A stretch of 64,000 nt of DNA. Origin: TMED109 sp015660425 (lineage in GTDB: Bacteria > Pseudomonadota > Alphaproteobacteria > TMED109). The stretch spans positions 1 through 64,000 of the forward strand of contig JAPYTH010000001.1 in NCBI GenBank assembly GCA_029936295.1. Direction: 5' to 3'. This document shows, piece by piece, positions 43,029 to 52,339 of the stretch (position 1 is its first letter; each line of letters begins with the position of its first letter). The notes beneath the pieces were generated by a model. It ran no database searches and was not told the origin of the DNA. It saw only the letters and a list, made by a program, of their open reading frames with translations. The position numbers were made by a program, and so were the translations under genes.

Positions 43029-44410
43029 ATGATAATTGAAATCATCGTGATATTTTTTCTTCTTTTACTTTCAGCTTTTTTTTCTTCTTCAGAAACAGCA
43101 ATAACAAGAATATCTGATGCCAAAATTCATCAATGGGATGAAAATAAAAATAAAAAAATAAAAAAAGCTAAGAATCTTTTAAAAACGAGAGAAAAGGTAA
43201 TTGGAACATTACTACTAGGTAACAATATAGTAAATATACTTGCATCAGTATTAGCTACAAGTATTTTAATTAATTTATTTGGAGATAAGGGAATAATATA
43301 TGCAACTATTATAATGACCGCTCTGATATTTATATTTGCAGAAGTTTTACCTAAAACTTATGCAATAAGAGAATCTGAAAGACTAGTTATATACACTTCA
43401 CCTATAATAATATTTTTAACAAGAATTTTATCTCCAATTAATATTGTCGTGCAAATTTTAGTAAGTTCTATTTTACAATTAACAAATCGAGAACAAAGTA
43501 ATAATGATTGGAAACAGAACTTAAGAGGAGCAATATTACTAGCAAATAATCAAGGAAATGTAAGAAAATACGATAGAATTATGTTGGAAAGTATTTTAGA
43601 TCTTCATGAAATAAAAGTTAGTGAAATAATGACTCATAGAAAAAATATAGAAAGCATGAATATACTTGAGAATATAGATAATATTATTAATTTAGCATTA
43701 AAAAGTAGATTTACTCGTCTACCTTTGTGGAAAGATAACCCAGATAATATTATTGGCACGCTACATATTAAGGACCTCTTAAGAGCAAAAAACATAAATA
43801 ACAATATAAATATAAATAATTTGATGCAAAAACCACTATTTATATCAGAAAACACATCTTTATCAGAACAATTAAATAAATTTAAAAAAGAAACAAATCA
43901 AATGGCTTTTGTCATTGATGAATATGGAGATTTACAAGGATTAATTACTTTAGAAGATGTACTAGAAGAAATAGTAGGAGAAATTTTTGATGAATTTGAT
44001 AAGCAAACATTAGGACCAGAAATTTTAGATGATAAGAGCGTTTCCGTTGATGGAACAATGACTATTAGAGACTTAAACCGCTTAACTGACTGGAATCTGC
44101 CAGATGATGAAGCCTCAACAATAGCTGGTCTAGTAATTGACGTAGCACAAAAATTACCTAAAATTAATGAAACNNNNNNNNNNNNNNNNNNNNNNNNNNN
44201 NNNNNNNNNNNNNNNNNNNNNNNNNNNNNNNNNNNNNNNNNNNNNNNNNNNNNNNNNNNNNNNNNNNNNNNNNCAATAGCTGGTCTAGTAATTGACGTAG
44301 CACAAAAATTACCTAAAATTAATGAAACAATTACAATAGAAAACTTTCATTTTAAAATTCTTGAAAGGCAAAGAACCAGAATTACAAAAATTAATATTAA
44401 GGAAAATTAA
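43029..44410 (+). CDS. CNNM/HlyC-CorC family transporter-associated protein, split by a false assembly gap
   Basis: An N-terminal CNNM membrane domain with about four helices (SAFFSSSETAITRI near 16-29; FAEVLPKTYAIRES) is followed by paired CBS domains (FTRLPLWKDNPDNIIGTLHI; AFVIDEYGDLQGLITLEDVL) and a CorC_HlyC domain. Members are linked to magnesium/cobalt homeostasis. The gene looks broken by 100 N, but the 55 bases before the gap are repeated exactly after it. Removing one copy plus the N (155 bases) restores one frame that ends at TAA 44408-44410, giving 408 residues ending in ITKINIKEN. The stop overlaps the next start (TAATG). Confidence 0.88.
44119..44173 (+). repeat. 55-bp exact repeat, left copy (contig-end overlap)
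   Basis: Identical to 44274-44328 and ending exactly where the run of N begins. A 55-base duplicate at both sides of a 100-N gap is the mark of two contigs that share a k-mer-length end but were scaffolded without being merged. It is not a biological repeat. Confidence 0.95.
44174..44273. other. false assembly gap (100 N)
   Basis: Exactly 100 N flanked by the same 55 bases on each side. Joining the copies gives continuous coding sequence, so no sequence is missing; the true gap is negative (an overlap of 55). Confidence 0.95.
44274..44328 (+). repeat. 55-bp exact repeat, right copy (contig-end overlap)
   Basis: Second copy of 44119-44173, starting at the first base after the N run. The codon phase of this copy matches that of the left copy relative to the final stop at 44408, so collapsing them keeps the reading frame. 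Confidence 0.95.
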
Positions 44411-44967
44411 TGACTTTACCAACATTTTATAAAAGAAAAAAAATCCATAATAGAAGCGTACAATGTGAAGGGTTTAAAAGAGAAGATGGTCTTTGGGATA
44501 TAGAAGGGCATCTTAAAGATACAAAGACATATGATTTTAAAAATGATTCTAGAGGTGATGTTAATGCTAGTATGGCTATTCATGATATGAGCATAAGACT
44601 TACATTAGATGATCATCTAAAAATAATAGATATTAATATAACTATGGATGCCCATCCATATAATATTTGCCCTGCAATAGTTCCAAATTTCAAAAAGTTA
44701 ATAGGGGAAACCATTGGAAAAGGTTTTAGAAAAAATGTATACTCAAACGTAGGCGGCATAGCAGGTTGCACTCATTTAGTTGAACTTTTGTTTCCAATTG
44801 CTACAACGGCATTTCAAACAATATATTCATATAAAGCATTAAAAAAACAAAGCAAAAAGTCTAATAGTGATAATCCTCCTACATTAATAAATTCTTGTCA
44901 CAGCTGGAATGAAAACAGTGAAGTAATAAAAAAATATTTCCCAAAATTTTATAAAGGCACTATTTAA
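44410..44967 (+). CDS. DUF2889 protein
   Basis: A 185-aa soluble protein matching DUF2889. It has HNRSVQCEGFKREDGLWDIE near the N-terminus (about 13-32), then GHLKDTKTYDF and MSIRLTLDD. The C-terminal half has ICPAIVPNFKKLIGETIGKG (about 95-114), GGIAGCTHLVELLFPIATTA and a closing NSCHSW. Conserved Cys and His residues hint at metal binding, but no function is established. It starts inside the stop codon of the CNNM gene (TAATG), so it is coupled to it. It is convergent with bolA, 3 bases apart. Confidence 0.88.
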   Translation: MTLPTFYKRKKIHNRSVQCEGFKREDGLWDIEGHLKDTKTYDFKNDSRGDVNASMAIHDMSIRLTLDDHLKIIDINITMDAHPYNICPAIVPNFKKLIGETIGKGFRKNVYSNVGGIAGCTHLVELLFPIATTAFQTIYSYKALKKQSKKSNSDNPPTLINSCHSWNENSEVIKKYFPKFYKGTI

Positions 44968-44970
44968 ATA

Positions 44971-45240
44971 TTATGAATCACTTAGTTTTAGTGATAAGGC
45001 ATGTAATCCAGTTTTAAATTCTTTATCTAGAATTTTATAAACCATTCTTTCTTTTTCTATTCTATTTTTTCCTATAAAATATTTACTTATAATTATAACA
45101 TTATAATGACTTTCTCCCGATTTCGGTGCAGCATGATGCCCTTGATGGCTCTTACTATCATCAATCACTTCTAAATAACTAGGATTAAGATGTTCTTTAA
45201 TTATTTGCTCTATTCGACTTTTTCGTTCATAATTAATCAT
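44971..45240 (-). CDS. bolA: BolA family protein
   Basis: An 89-aa BolA-fold protein. It has the helical start RKSRIEQIIKEHLNPSYLEV (about 5-24), the loop with SHQGHHAAPKSGESHYNVII, and FIGKNRIEKERMVYKIL near the end, with the conserved histidine of the family. BolA proteins bind Fe-S glutaredoxins and take part in iron and redox control; this class is usually next to a J-domain protein and cobS-cobT in alphaproteobacteria, as here. It is divergent from the J-protein gene across 48 bases. Confidence 0.92.
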   Translation of the reverse strand: MINYERKSRIEQIIKEHLNPSYLEVIDDSKSHQGHHAAPKSGESHYNVIIISKYFIGKNRIEKERMVYKILDKEFKTGLHALSLKLSDS

Positions 45241-45288
45241 AAATAATCCCTTTCAAGAAGCAATTAATTATAATATAAATACTACAAA

Positions 45289-45849
45289 ATGAAATATTCT
45301 GAAAATAATATAAAATATATATATAAAAGAAATGACCCTGAAACTCTTCAATTAACAAAATATTGTGAATGGAAAGACTGTAATAACAAAGGTATTTACA
45401 GAGCACCTAAAAATAGAAAATCTCTAAGAGAGTTTAGGTGGTTTTGTCTAGAACATATTCGTGAATATAACAAAAAATGGAACTACTTTTCTGGATTATC
45501 CCAGATAGAAATAGAAAAAGAGCTTAAAGCTGATTTTACATGGCATTTACCTACATGGCCAATGAGTGAGAATATTAATAAAAATAATATAAAAGATGGT
45601 TTTGATATTTTACAATCTAAAAATTCTAAAAATAAATATAACAAAACAAAAGGTTTACAAAATAATAAAATAATTAAAGCATTAAAAAAATTAGATTTAC
45701 CTTTAGATTCTTCCTTACAAGATGTTAAAAGACGTTATAAAATTTTGGTGAAGAAATACCATCCAGATACAAACATAAATAAGAAAAAATCTAATAATAT
45801 ATTAATTGAAATTAATGAAGCCTACAAAATACTTTTAGACAACTATTAA
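45289..45849 (+). CDS. J-domain protein (alphaproteobacterial DnaJ-like)
   Basis: A 186-aa protein with the J domain at its C-terminus: LDSSLQDVKRRYKILVKKYH (about 141-160), then the HPD signature (160-162) and NEAYKIL. The N-terminal part is a characteristic alphaproteobacterial block, with YCEWKDCNNKGIYRAPKNRK (about 22-41), FRWFCLEHIREYNKKWNYFS and TWHLPTWPMS, and may bind zinc through its cysteines. It probably acts with DnaK on a special client. It lies between bolA and cobS in the order conserved across the class. Confidence 0.9.
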   Translation: MKYSENNIKYIYKRNDPETLQLTKYCEWKDCNNKGIYRAPKNRKSLREFRWFCLEHIREYNKKWNYFSGLSQIEIEKELKADFTWHLPTWPMSENINKNNIKDGFDILQSKNSKNKYNKTKGLQNNKIIKALKKLDLPLDSSLQDVKRRYKILVKKYHPDTNINKKKSNNILIEINEAYKILLDNY

Positions 45850-45872
45850 ATTAATAAATCAGGAATACAAAT

Positions 45873-46892
45873 ATGAAGAAAAATGAAGAAAAAATTAATA
45901 TTCGTAATGAACCAAATACTATAATAGATACAAGAAAAGCTTTTGGATTAAGTATAAATATGGAAGTACCAGGATACTCAGAACCAGATAAGTATGTTCC
46001 TATAATTGATAAAAGCTATTATTTTGATGAAGAAACTACATTAGCTATTCTAGCTGGTTTTAAATATAATAGAAGAGTATTAGTCCAAGGGTTACATGGC
46101 ACTGGTAAATCTACACATATTGAACAAATAGCTGCTCGATTAAACTGGAGATGCATAAGAATTAATTTAGATAGCCATATTAGTAGAATAGATTTAATTG
46201 GAAAAGATGCAATAGTTTTAGAGGATGGCAAACAAATCACAACTTTTAAAGAAGGCATGCTCCCATGGGCTGTTCAATCGGCTACAGCATTAGTATTTGA
46301 TGAATATGACGCTGGAAGGCCAGACGTAATGTTCGTAATACAAAGAATATTAGAGGCAGACGGAAAGTTAACACTATTAGATCAAAGTAAAGTAATTACT
46401 CCACATAAATATTTTAGACTATTTGGGACATCTAATACGATAGGCTTGGGTGATACTACTGGCCTTTACCATGGTACTCAGCAAATAAATCAAGGACAGA
46501 TGGACAGATGGAATGTGGTTACATCACTAAACTATTTGTCAGAAAATATTGAATCAAACATTATTTTTTCTAAAATTACTAATTTAAATGAAAAATTTTT
46601 AGATAAAGAAAAGATTACTAATATGGTTAAATTAGCTAATCTTACAAGAAATGGTTTTAAAAATGGTGACCTATCAACAGTAATGTCACCAAGAACTGTA
46701 ATATCTTGGGCAGAAAATAGTATTATATTTAAAGATATATCATATGCATTTAAAATATCTTTTTTAAATAAATGTGATGAAACTGAAAGAGGCACTTTAA
46801 GTGAATACTATCAAAGGTGTTTTGGTGACTTACTACCTGAAGAATGGTTATCAGCAATTATAGAAGACAAAATAGTAATAGAATCTAAATAA
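45873..46892 (+). CDS. cobS: cobaltochelatase subunit CobS (AAA+ ATPase)
   Basis: A 339-aa MoxR-like AAA+ ATPase. Walker A is GLHGTGKST (73-81), Walker B is ALVFDEYDAG, and sensor/arginine regions follow (FGTSNTIGLGD). In the aerobic B12 pathway CobS-CobT drive insertion of cobalt by CobN. In alphaproteobacteria this pair is kept near bolA and a J-protein even where other cob genes are absent, so it may serve another chelatase or chaperone role. The stop overlaps the cobT start by one base. No cobN is in the window. Confidence 0.95.
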   Translation: MKKNEEKINIRNEPNTIIDTRKAFGLSINMEVPGYSEPDKYVPIIDKSYYFDEETTLAILAGFKYNRRVLVQGLHGTGKSTHIEQIAARLNWRCIRINLDSHISRIDLIGKDAIVLEDGKQITTFKEGMLPWAVQSATALVFDEYDAGRPDVMFVIQRILEADGKLTLLDQSKVITPHKYFRLFGTSNTIGLGDTTGLYHGTQQINQGQMDRWNVVTSLNYLSENIESNIIFSKITNLNEKFLDKEKITNMVKLANLTRNGFKNGDLSTVMSPRTVISWAENSIIFKDISYAFKISFLNKCDETERGTLSEYYQRCFGDLLPEEWLSAIIEDKIVIESK

Positions 46893-48724
46893 TGTCTGAT
46901 AAAAAAGATCAAATTAATGATTTTAAAAAAGCCATATCTTCTACTTTAAGAGCCATTTCAAAGAAGAAATATATTAATATTAATTTTGGTGCAGATGTAG
47001 TTATAGATTCTAACTCTATAACCCTTCCCTTACCTAGTATTAAACTTGAAGATTTAGAAAAAAAAGAACTTAGAGGTATTGCAGACAGTATAGCCCTTAA
47101 ATTTAAATATCATAATAAAAAAACTCATGAATCCTTAAAACCTAAATCTAAAGTAGCAAATAAAATTTTTAATTCAATAGAATCAGCAAGATTTGAATCT
47201 CTTGGAATTATTGAATATTCTGGTATTAAGAATAATTTAGATAAACATATGGAAGCCAAATATAAAAATAATCAAATTAATAATTTAATTCATCGAAATG
47301 AAGTAGCAATTGAAGATGCTGTAAAGCTAATAATTCAAGAAAAATTGACTAATAAAAAATTATCAAAAAAATTAATAGCAATTACTAATACTTGGAGAAA
47401 AGATTTAGAACCTGTAATAAAAGAAAGTATAAATGAGCTAAAATCTAGTATTTTTAAACAAAAAGACTTTTCAGCTATTTCTCTCAAATTAGCAAAAGAA
47501 CTACAATCTATTCAGGCTGAAATAGATGTAGATCAAGATAATAAAGATGACAATCAAGATGATATTAATAATGAAGATGATGAACAAAAACAAGATAATG
47601 ATGAAGAAAACCAAAACTTAAGTGAAGAAGAATCTGAGCCAGAAGAAAATTTATCATCGGAACAAGATGATACTGACACAGATATAATAGATGATGAAAA
47701 TTCGGACTCAGAAAATAATAAAGATGCTAATCCTTTTTATACACCTCCTGCAGAAAACAAAGATAATTTTAATTATATTGCATATACTAAAAAATTTGAT
47801 GAAACAATTTATGCGCAAGACTTATGTGATCAAGACGAGCTATTAAGATTAAGAGGTAATCTAGATAAACAAATTGAAAATATGGATAATATAATTTCTC
47901 AATTAGCTAATAGATTACAAAGAAAATTAATGGCTCAACAAAATAGGTGGTGGGAATTTAATTTAGAAGAAGGAGTTTTAGATGCTGCCAGATTGCCTAG
48001 AATTATCATAAATCCTCTCCAATCATTGTCTTACAAAAAAGAAATTGAGTCAGAGTTTAAAGACACAATAGTTACCTTACTTATTGATAACTCAGGTTCT
48101 ATGAGGGGTAGACCTATTACGGTTGCTGCATTAAGTGCAGACATTTTAACAAGAACTCTTGAAAGGTGTGGAGTAAAAGTGGAAATTTTAGGTTTTACTA
48201 CACGGTCATGGAAAGGTGGAAAAGCTAGAGATGAATGGATAAAAAATGGTCGACCCTCAAACCCAGGAAGATTAAATGAAATAAGACATATAATATATAA
48301 AAGCGCAAATAATCCATGGCGAAGATCTAAAACAAATTTAGGGTTAATGTTAAGAGAAGGAATACTAAAAGAAAATATAGATGGAGAAGCTATTGAATGG
48401 GCAACCGAAAGACTACACAAAAGGTCTGAAAAAAGAAAAATTTTAATGGTTATATCTGACGGAGCACCAGTAGATGATTCAACTTTAAGTACTAACTCCG
48501 GGAGTTACTTAGATAGACACTTAAAACAAATTATAAAAAAAACAGAGGCAAACACAAATATAGAACTATTAGCCATTGGAATTGGGCACGATGTAACTCG
48601 ATATTATAAACAAGCACTAACAATTGTAGAGGTTGATCAATTAGGTGGTGCTATTACTAATCAGTTAGCCATCCTATTTGATAAAAAAAATAAGATTAAC
48701 AAAATAAAGAATAACTATACTTAA
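46892..48724 (+). CDS. cobT: cobaltochelatase subunit CobT
   Basis: A 610-aa partner of CobS. The N-terminal half (about 1-205) is helical. A strongly acidic Asp/Glu/Asn linker runs from about 206 to 280. The C-terminal VWA domain has the metal-ion-dependent adhesion motif DNSGSMRG near residue 401, then ADILTRTLERCGVKVEILGF. The first base of the ATG is shared with the cobS stop. The last 4 bases overlap rpmB on the other strand. Its presence beside a B12-dependent mutase gene fits cobalamin use but does not show B12 synthesis. Confidence 0.95.
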   Translation: MSDKKDQINDFKKAISSTLRAISKKKYININFGADVVIDSNSITLPLPSIKLEDLEKKELRGIADSIALKFKYHNKKTHESLKPKSKVANKIFNSIESARFESLGIIEYSGIKNNLDKHMEAKYKNNQINNLIHRNEVAIEDAVKLIIQEKLTNKKLSKKLIAITNTWRKDLEPVIKESINELKSSIFKQKDFSAISLKLAKELQSIQAEIDVDQDNKDDNQDDINNEDDEQKQDNDEENQNLSEEESEPEENLSSEQDDTDTDIIDDENSDSENNKDANPFYTPPAENKDNFNYIAYTKKFDETIYAQDLCDQDELLRLRGNLDKQIENMDNIISQLANRLQRKLMAQQNRWWEFNLEEGVLDAARLPRIIINPLQSLSYKKEIESEFKDTIVTLLIDNSGSMRGRPITVAALSADILTRTLERCGVKVEILGFTTRSWKGGKARDEWIKNGRPSNPGRLNEIRHIIYKSANNPWRRSKTNLGLMLREGILKENIDGEAIEWATERLHKRSEKRKILMVISDGAPVDDSTLSTNSGSYLDRHLKQIIKKTEANTNIELLAIGIGHDVTRYYKQALTIVEVDQLGGAITNQLAILFDKKNKINKIKNNYT

Positions 48725-49011
48725 GCCTTGATAGCTTCTTTTCTCTTAATAAGCTTTTTATAATACAAGGCCGACGCAGATAGATCTTTTTCAAAAGCAT
48801 CAGCAAGAAATTTATCAATTCCTCCCTTTTTTTCCACAGTCCTAATTGCTCTAGAAGAAACTCTAAATTTAACTGGTTTATTTAGCACTTCACTAAATAG
48901 TGAAGTATTTTGTAAATTAGGAAGAAAGCGTCTCCTTGTTCTATTTTTAGCATGACTTACATTATTGCCAGTCATAACTTTTTTCCCTGTAAGTTCACAT
49001 ACTCTAGACAT
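48721..49011 (-). CDS. rpmB: 50S ribosomal protein L28
   Basis: A 96-aa ribosomal protein with MSRVCELTGKKVMTGNNVSH at the N-terminus (1-20), KNRTRRRFLPNLQ and FRVSSRAIRTVEKKGGID. It has the longer C-terminal tail seen in alphaproteobacteria. It ends overlapping cobT by 4 bases, with no room for a separate terminator. The cysteine-pair version of L28 is not clearly complete here: only Cys5 is visible, so the protein probably does not bind zinc. Confidence 0.97.
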   Translation of the reverse strand: MSRVCELTGKKVMTGNNVSHAKNRTRRRFLPNLQNTSLFSEVLNKPVKFRVSSRAIRTVEKKGGIDKFLADAFEKDLSASALYYKKLIKRKEAIKA

Positions 49012-49079
49012 AAAACTAATCCTTTACATAATATTCTATGGTTTAATAAAACTGAATAAGATATCAGTCAAGAAATCTT

Positions 49080-51245
49080 TTATATTATACCTTCTTTTTC
49101 ACTAGGTCTCTGCTCTATTAACCCTAATACTCTTCTAGCTGCGTCTGTAATATTCGTTCCTGGTCCAAAAATAGCGTCTACTCCTGCTTTTTCTAATTCC
49201 GCATAATCGTCTTGAGGAATAACCCCTCCAGCAACAATTAAAACATTATTATTACCACCATTCCTAATATTTTTAATCATTTCTGGAATTAAGGTAAGGT
49301 GACCTCCAGCTAAACTTGAAGCACCTACAACATCTGGCTTAAATGAATCTACCATGTCGGATGATTCTTTAGGTGTTTGAAACAGTGGGCCTACTTTTAC
49401 ATCAAATCCAAGGTCTTCATATGCACTAGCAACAACGTTAGCACCTCTATCATGTCCATCTTGTCCTAATTTAACGATAAGAATACGAGGTTTTCTGGTT
49501 TTTTTTGTAATAAAATCATTAATAGCTTGTTTTACATAAATAAAATTTTCATTTTTACATAACTCTGCCCCATAAATACCTTTAACTCCTTTATAATTAG
49601 GTTTATGTCGGATAAAAACTTTCTCTAAAGCATAAGAAATTTCCCCAACTGTAGCCCTTTTACGAGATGCTTCTAAGCTTAATTCTAATAGGTTAGAAGA
49701 ATCATCTTTAGCTCCATTAGTTAAATTATTTAAAGCCTGATTTACTGCAAGCTCATCTCTATTCTGTTTAAGTTTTTTTAGATTTTTAATTTGTTGATCT
49801 CTTACTTTTGCATTATTAACTTTTAAAACATCAAATTTATAATCTAATTTAGATTGATACTTATTTACACCAACAACTATAGACTCAGTGGAATCAACTG
49901 CTGCTTGTCTTTTTGCCGCTGATTCTTCTATCATTTTTTTAGGTATTCCTTTTTCTACAGCCTTAGTCATTCCACCTAATTCTTCAATATCATTAATAAT
50001 CTTTTCTGCAGAAGCAATAAGTCTACCAGTTAAAGCTTCAATGTAATATGAACCTGCAAGAGGATCTATAGATTTTGTAATACCAGTTTCTTCTTTTAAG
50101 ATTAATTGAGTATTCCTAGCAATTCTGGCAGAAAAGTCTGTTGGTAGAGCAACAGCTTCATCAAATGCATTAGTATGAAGCGATTGTGTACCTCCTAAAA
50201 CAGCTGCCATGGCTTCAATAGTGGTTCTAACTATATTATTATAAGGATCCTGTTCAGTTAAAGACACTCCAGATGTTTGACAATGAGTTCTAAGCATCAT
50301 TGATTTTTCAGTTTTAGGGTCAAAATACTTTTTCATTAAAGTAGCCCATAGCCATCTTGCCGCTCTCAATTTTGCAATTTCCATAAAAAAGTTCATTCCT
50401 ATTGCAAAGAAAAATGATAATCTGGGTGCAAAATCATCTACTTTTAAACCATTATTTAAAGCTGCTCTAACGTATTCTAAACCATCAGCAATTGTAAAAG
50501 CTAATTCTTGAGCTTGGTTCGCACCTGCTTCTTGCATATGATAACCACTGATTGATATAGAATTAAATAAAGGCATATTTTTTGCAGTATACCCTATTAT
50601 ATCAGATACAATTCTCATTGAATGGACCGGAGGATAAATATATGTATTTCTTACCATAAATTCTTTTAAAATATCATTCTGAATGGTACCTCTTAGTTTT
50701 TGTTTTTCTACCCCCTGCTCTTCTGCAGTTACAATAAAATTTGCTAATACCGGTAGTACAGCTCCATTCATTGTCATTGAAACTGACATTTTATCCAATG
50801 GAATTTGATCAAATAATAGCTTCATATCTTCTACAGAATCTATAGCCACTCCTGACATTCCAACATCACCAGAGACTCTAGGATGATCACTATCATAGCC
50901 CCTATGTGTAGCTAAATCGAACGCTACAGATAATCCCATTTGTCCAGCTGCTAAATTACGTTTATAAAATTCATTTGATTCTTTCGCTGTAGAAAAACCG
51001 GCATATTGCCTAACCGTCCAAGGCCTACCTGTATACATAGTAGCTTTAGAGCCTCTTAAAAAAGGTGCTAATCCAGGTATCCCACCTAAATGAGAGAGCC
51101 CTTCCAAATCCTTTTCTGTATATAGTGGCTGAATATCTATACCTTCAGGAGTTTTCCAAATTAAAGAATCACTATCATTTCCTTTTAATTCTTTTTTTAC
51201 TAATTCTATCCATTCTTTCAAAGTTCTTGATGAATTTTTATTCAT
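49080..51245 (-). CDS. methylmalonyl-CoA mutase, large subunit
   Basis: A 721-aa adenosylcobalamin-dependent mutase that turns (R)-methylmalonyl-CoA into succinyl-CoA. The catalytic barrel has TMYTGRPWTVRQYAGFSTAK, SVAFDLATHRGYDSDHPR and SMTMNGAVLPVLA. The C-terminal B12 domain has the base-off motif GQDGHDRGANV with axial His598, then GASSLAGGHLTL. A GTG at 51272 is in frame, but ATG 51245 gives the usual start MNKNSSRTLKEW. It completes the propionate route begun by PrpE in this window. The small mutB/A partner and the MeaB chaperone are not seen nearby. DUF1178 lies 33 bases upstream. Confidence 0.95.
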   Translation of the reverse strand: MNKNSSRTLKEWIELVKKELKGNDSDSLIWKTPEGIDIQPLYTEKDLEGLSHLGGIPGLAPFLRGSKATMYTGRPWTVRQYAGFSTAKESNEFYKRNLAAGQMGLSVAFDLATHRGYDSDHPRVSGDVGMSGVAIDSVEDMKLLFDQIPLDKMSVSMTMNGAVLPVLANFIVTAEEQGVEKQKLRGTIQNDILKEFMVRNTYIYPPVHSMRIVSDIIGYTAKNMPLFNSISISGYHMQEAGANQAQELAFTIADGLEYVRAALNNGLKVDDFAPRLSFFFAIGMNFFMEIAKLRAARWLWATLMKKYFDPKTEKSMMLRTHCQTSGVSLTEQDPYNNIVRTTIEAMAAVLGGTQSLHTNAFDEAVALPTDFSARIARNTQLILKEETGITKSIDPLAGSYYIEALTGRLIASAEKIINDIEELGGMTKAVEKGIPKKMIEESAAKRQAAVDSTESIVVGVNKYQSKLDYKFDVLKVNNAKVRDQQIKNLKKLKQNRDELAVNQALNNLTNGAKDDSSNLLELSLEASRKRATVGEISYALEKVFIRHKPNYKGVKGIYGAELCKNENFIYVKQAINDFITKKTRKPRILIVKLGQDGHDRGANVVASAYEDLGFDVKVGPLFQTPKESSDMVDSFKPDVVGASSLAGGHLTLIPEMIKNIRNGGNNNVLIVAGGVIPQDDYAELEKAGVDAIFGPGTNITDAARRVLGLIEQRPSEKEGII

Positions 51246-51278
51246 AAATTTATTATAACCTTTCAATAACACTTTTTA

Positions 51279-51704
51279 TTAATTATCTTTAATCCAAGGT
51301 AATTTTATATAAGGAACTCCTTCTTCCTTTAATTTTTTTTCTTCTTTTTTTGTTGCAGTACCTCTAATAGCCTTAGTTTGCTTTTCACCTTTATAAATCA
51401 TTCTTGCTTCTTCAGCAAAGTTCTCGCCAACGTCAATAGTTTGTTTTTCTATTTCTTTATTAAAAGTTCGAAGCTTAGTTTTAAATTCTGATTCGGCAAG
51501 ATAAGATATATTTTTTTTATTTAAATCTGTTTTTATTGAAGATCTTTTTATGGATGGTGCTACTATTGCCCTTTCAACCTTAGCATTACCACAAATTGGA
51601 CAAGTTAGGAGATCATTCATAGCCTGTTTTTCATAATCTAAAGAACTAGAAAACCACCCTTCAAAAGGGTGAGACAAATCACATTTAAGATCATATTTAA
51701 TCAT
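51279..51704 (-). CDS. DUF1178 protein
   Basis: A 141-aa protein of DUF1178. It starts MIKYDLKCDLSHPFEGWFSS (1-20) and carries the likely zinc-ribbon pair LTCPICGNAKVERAIVAPSI at about 33-52. Basic and Glu-rich helices follow, and it ends with YIKLPWIKDN. ATG 51704 has AGGTGG at five bases; GTG 51713 upstream is not needed. The family is common in alphaproteobacteria beside the nitrilase and grxC genes. Here the methyltransferase-like gene at 51771 is interposed on the opposite strand. The function is unknown. Confidence 0.88.
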   Translation of the reverse strand: MIKYDLKCDLSHPFEGWFSSSLDYEKQAMNDLLTCPICGNAKVERAIVAPSIKRSSIKTDLNKKNISYLAESEFKTKLRTFNKEIEKQTIDVGENFAEEARMIYKGEKQTKAIRGTATKKEEKKLKEEGVPYIKLPWIKDN

Positions 51705-51770
51705 AGCACCCACCTAAGATAATATTATAGCCCTAATAAAAGGTTATTTAGTATTATTGTAAATAAGATA

Positions 51771-52337
51771 ATGTATAATATAATTACCATGAATAAAAAT
51801 TTTAAAATAAAAAAAAACCTTATACTCTCTAAACCATCAGACTGGATAAAAGAAAACTTAACTAAGAATATTAACGATCTAACTTTATTAGATATAGCTT
51901 GTGGAAATGGAAGACACAGTATTTACGCTTCCTCTATAGGGTATAAAGTAATTAGCTTGGATATAAGTAAGGAAAAAATTTCTGCACTCGCATCAAAAAA
52001 ATCTATTTTTCCTGTACAAATAGATATAGAAGAAAAAAATACATGGCCTTTTACAGATAAAACATTTGATGCAATAATAGTCACAAATTATCTTTATAGA
52101 CCTATATTTCAAAATATTATTAATAGTATTAAATTAAATGGCATCTTATTATATGAAACTTTTTCAATAGAAAATTCTAAGTTAGGAAAACCAAGTAACC
52201 CAAACTATCTATTAAAACCTCAAGAATTATTATGTCTTGCAAAAAAACAAGGCATGGAAATTATTAATTATGAGGAAATAGTATTAGAATATCCTATAAA
52301 AAAAGCTCTGCAGAGAATATATGCAAGAATTAAATAA
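51771..52337 (+). CDS. class I SAM-dependent methyltransferase (TehB-like)
   Basis: A 188-aa methyltransferase-fold protein. Motif I is LLDIACGNGRHSIYAS (about 38-53), followed by the acidic residue in VISLDISKEKISAL, a motif with WPFTDKTFDAIIVTNYL and a post-motif GILLYETFSIEN. All SAM-binding elements are present. The substrate is unknown; TehB-like proteins include thiopurine and tellurite-type enzymes. ATG 51789 is another possible start, six codons in. Neither has a strong ribosome-binding site. It ends 2 bases before the nitrilase-family gene, which is convergent. Confidence 0.82.
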   Translation: MYNIITMNKNFKIKKNLILSKPSDWIKENLTKNINDLTLLDIACGNGRHSIYASSIGYKVISLDISKEKISALASKKSIFPVQIDIEEKNTWPFTDKTFDAIIVTNYLYRPIFQNIINSIKLNGILLYETFSIENSKLGKPSNPNYLLKPQELLCLAKKQGMEIINYEEIVLEYPIKKALQRIYARIK

Positions 52338-52339
52338 AC

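Noticed and set aside
44119..44328. 55-bp duplication in the CNNM gene considered as a real tandem repeat
   Set aside because: Both copies end or begin exactly at a 100-N run and collapse to an intact reading frame, which is an assembly overlap.
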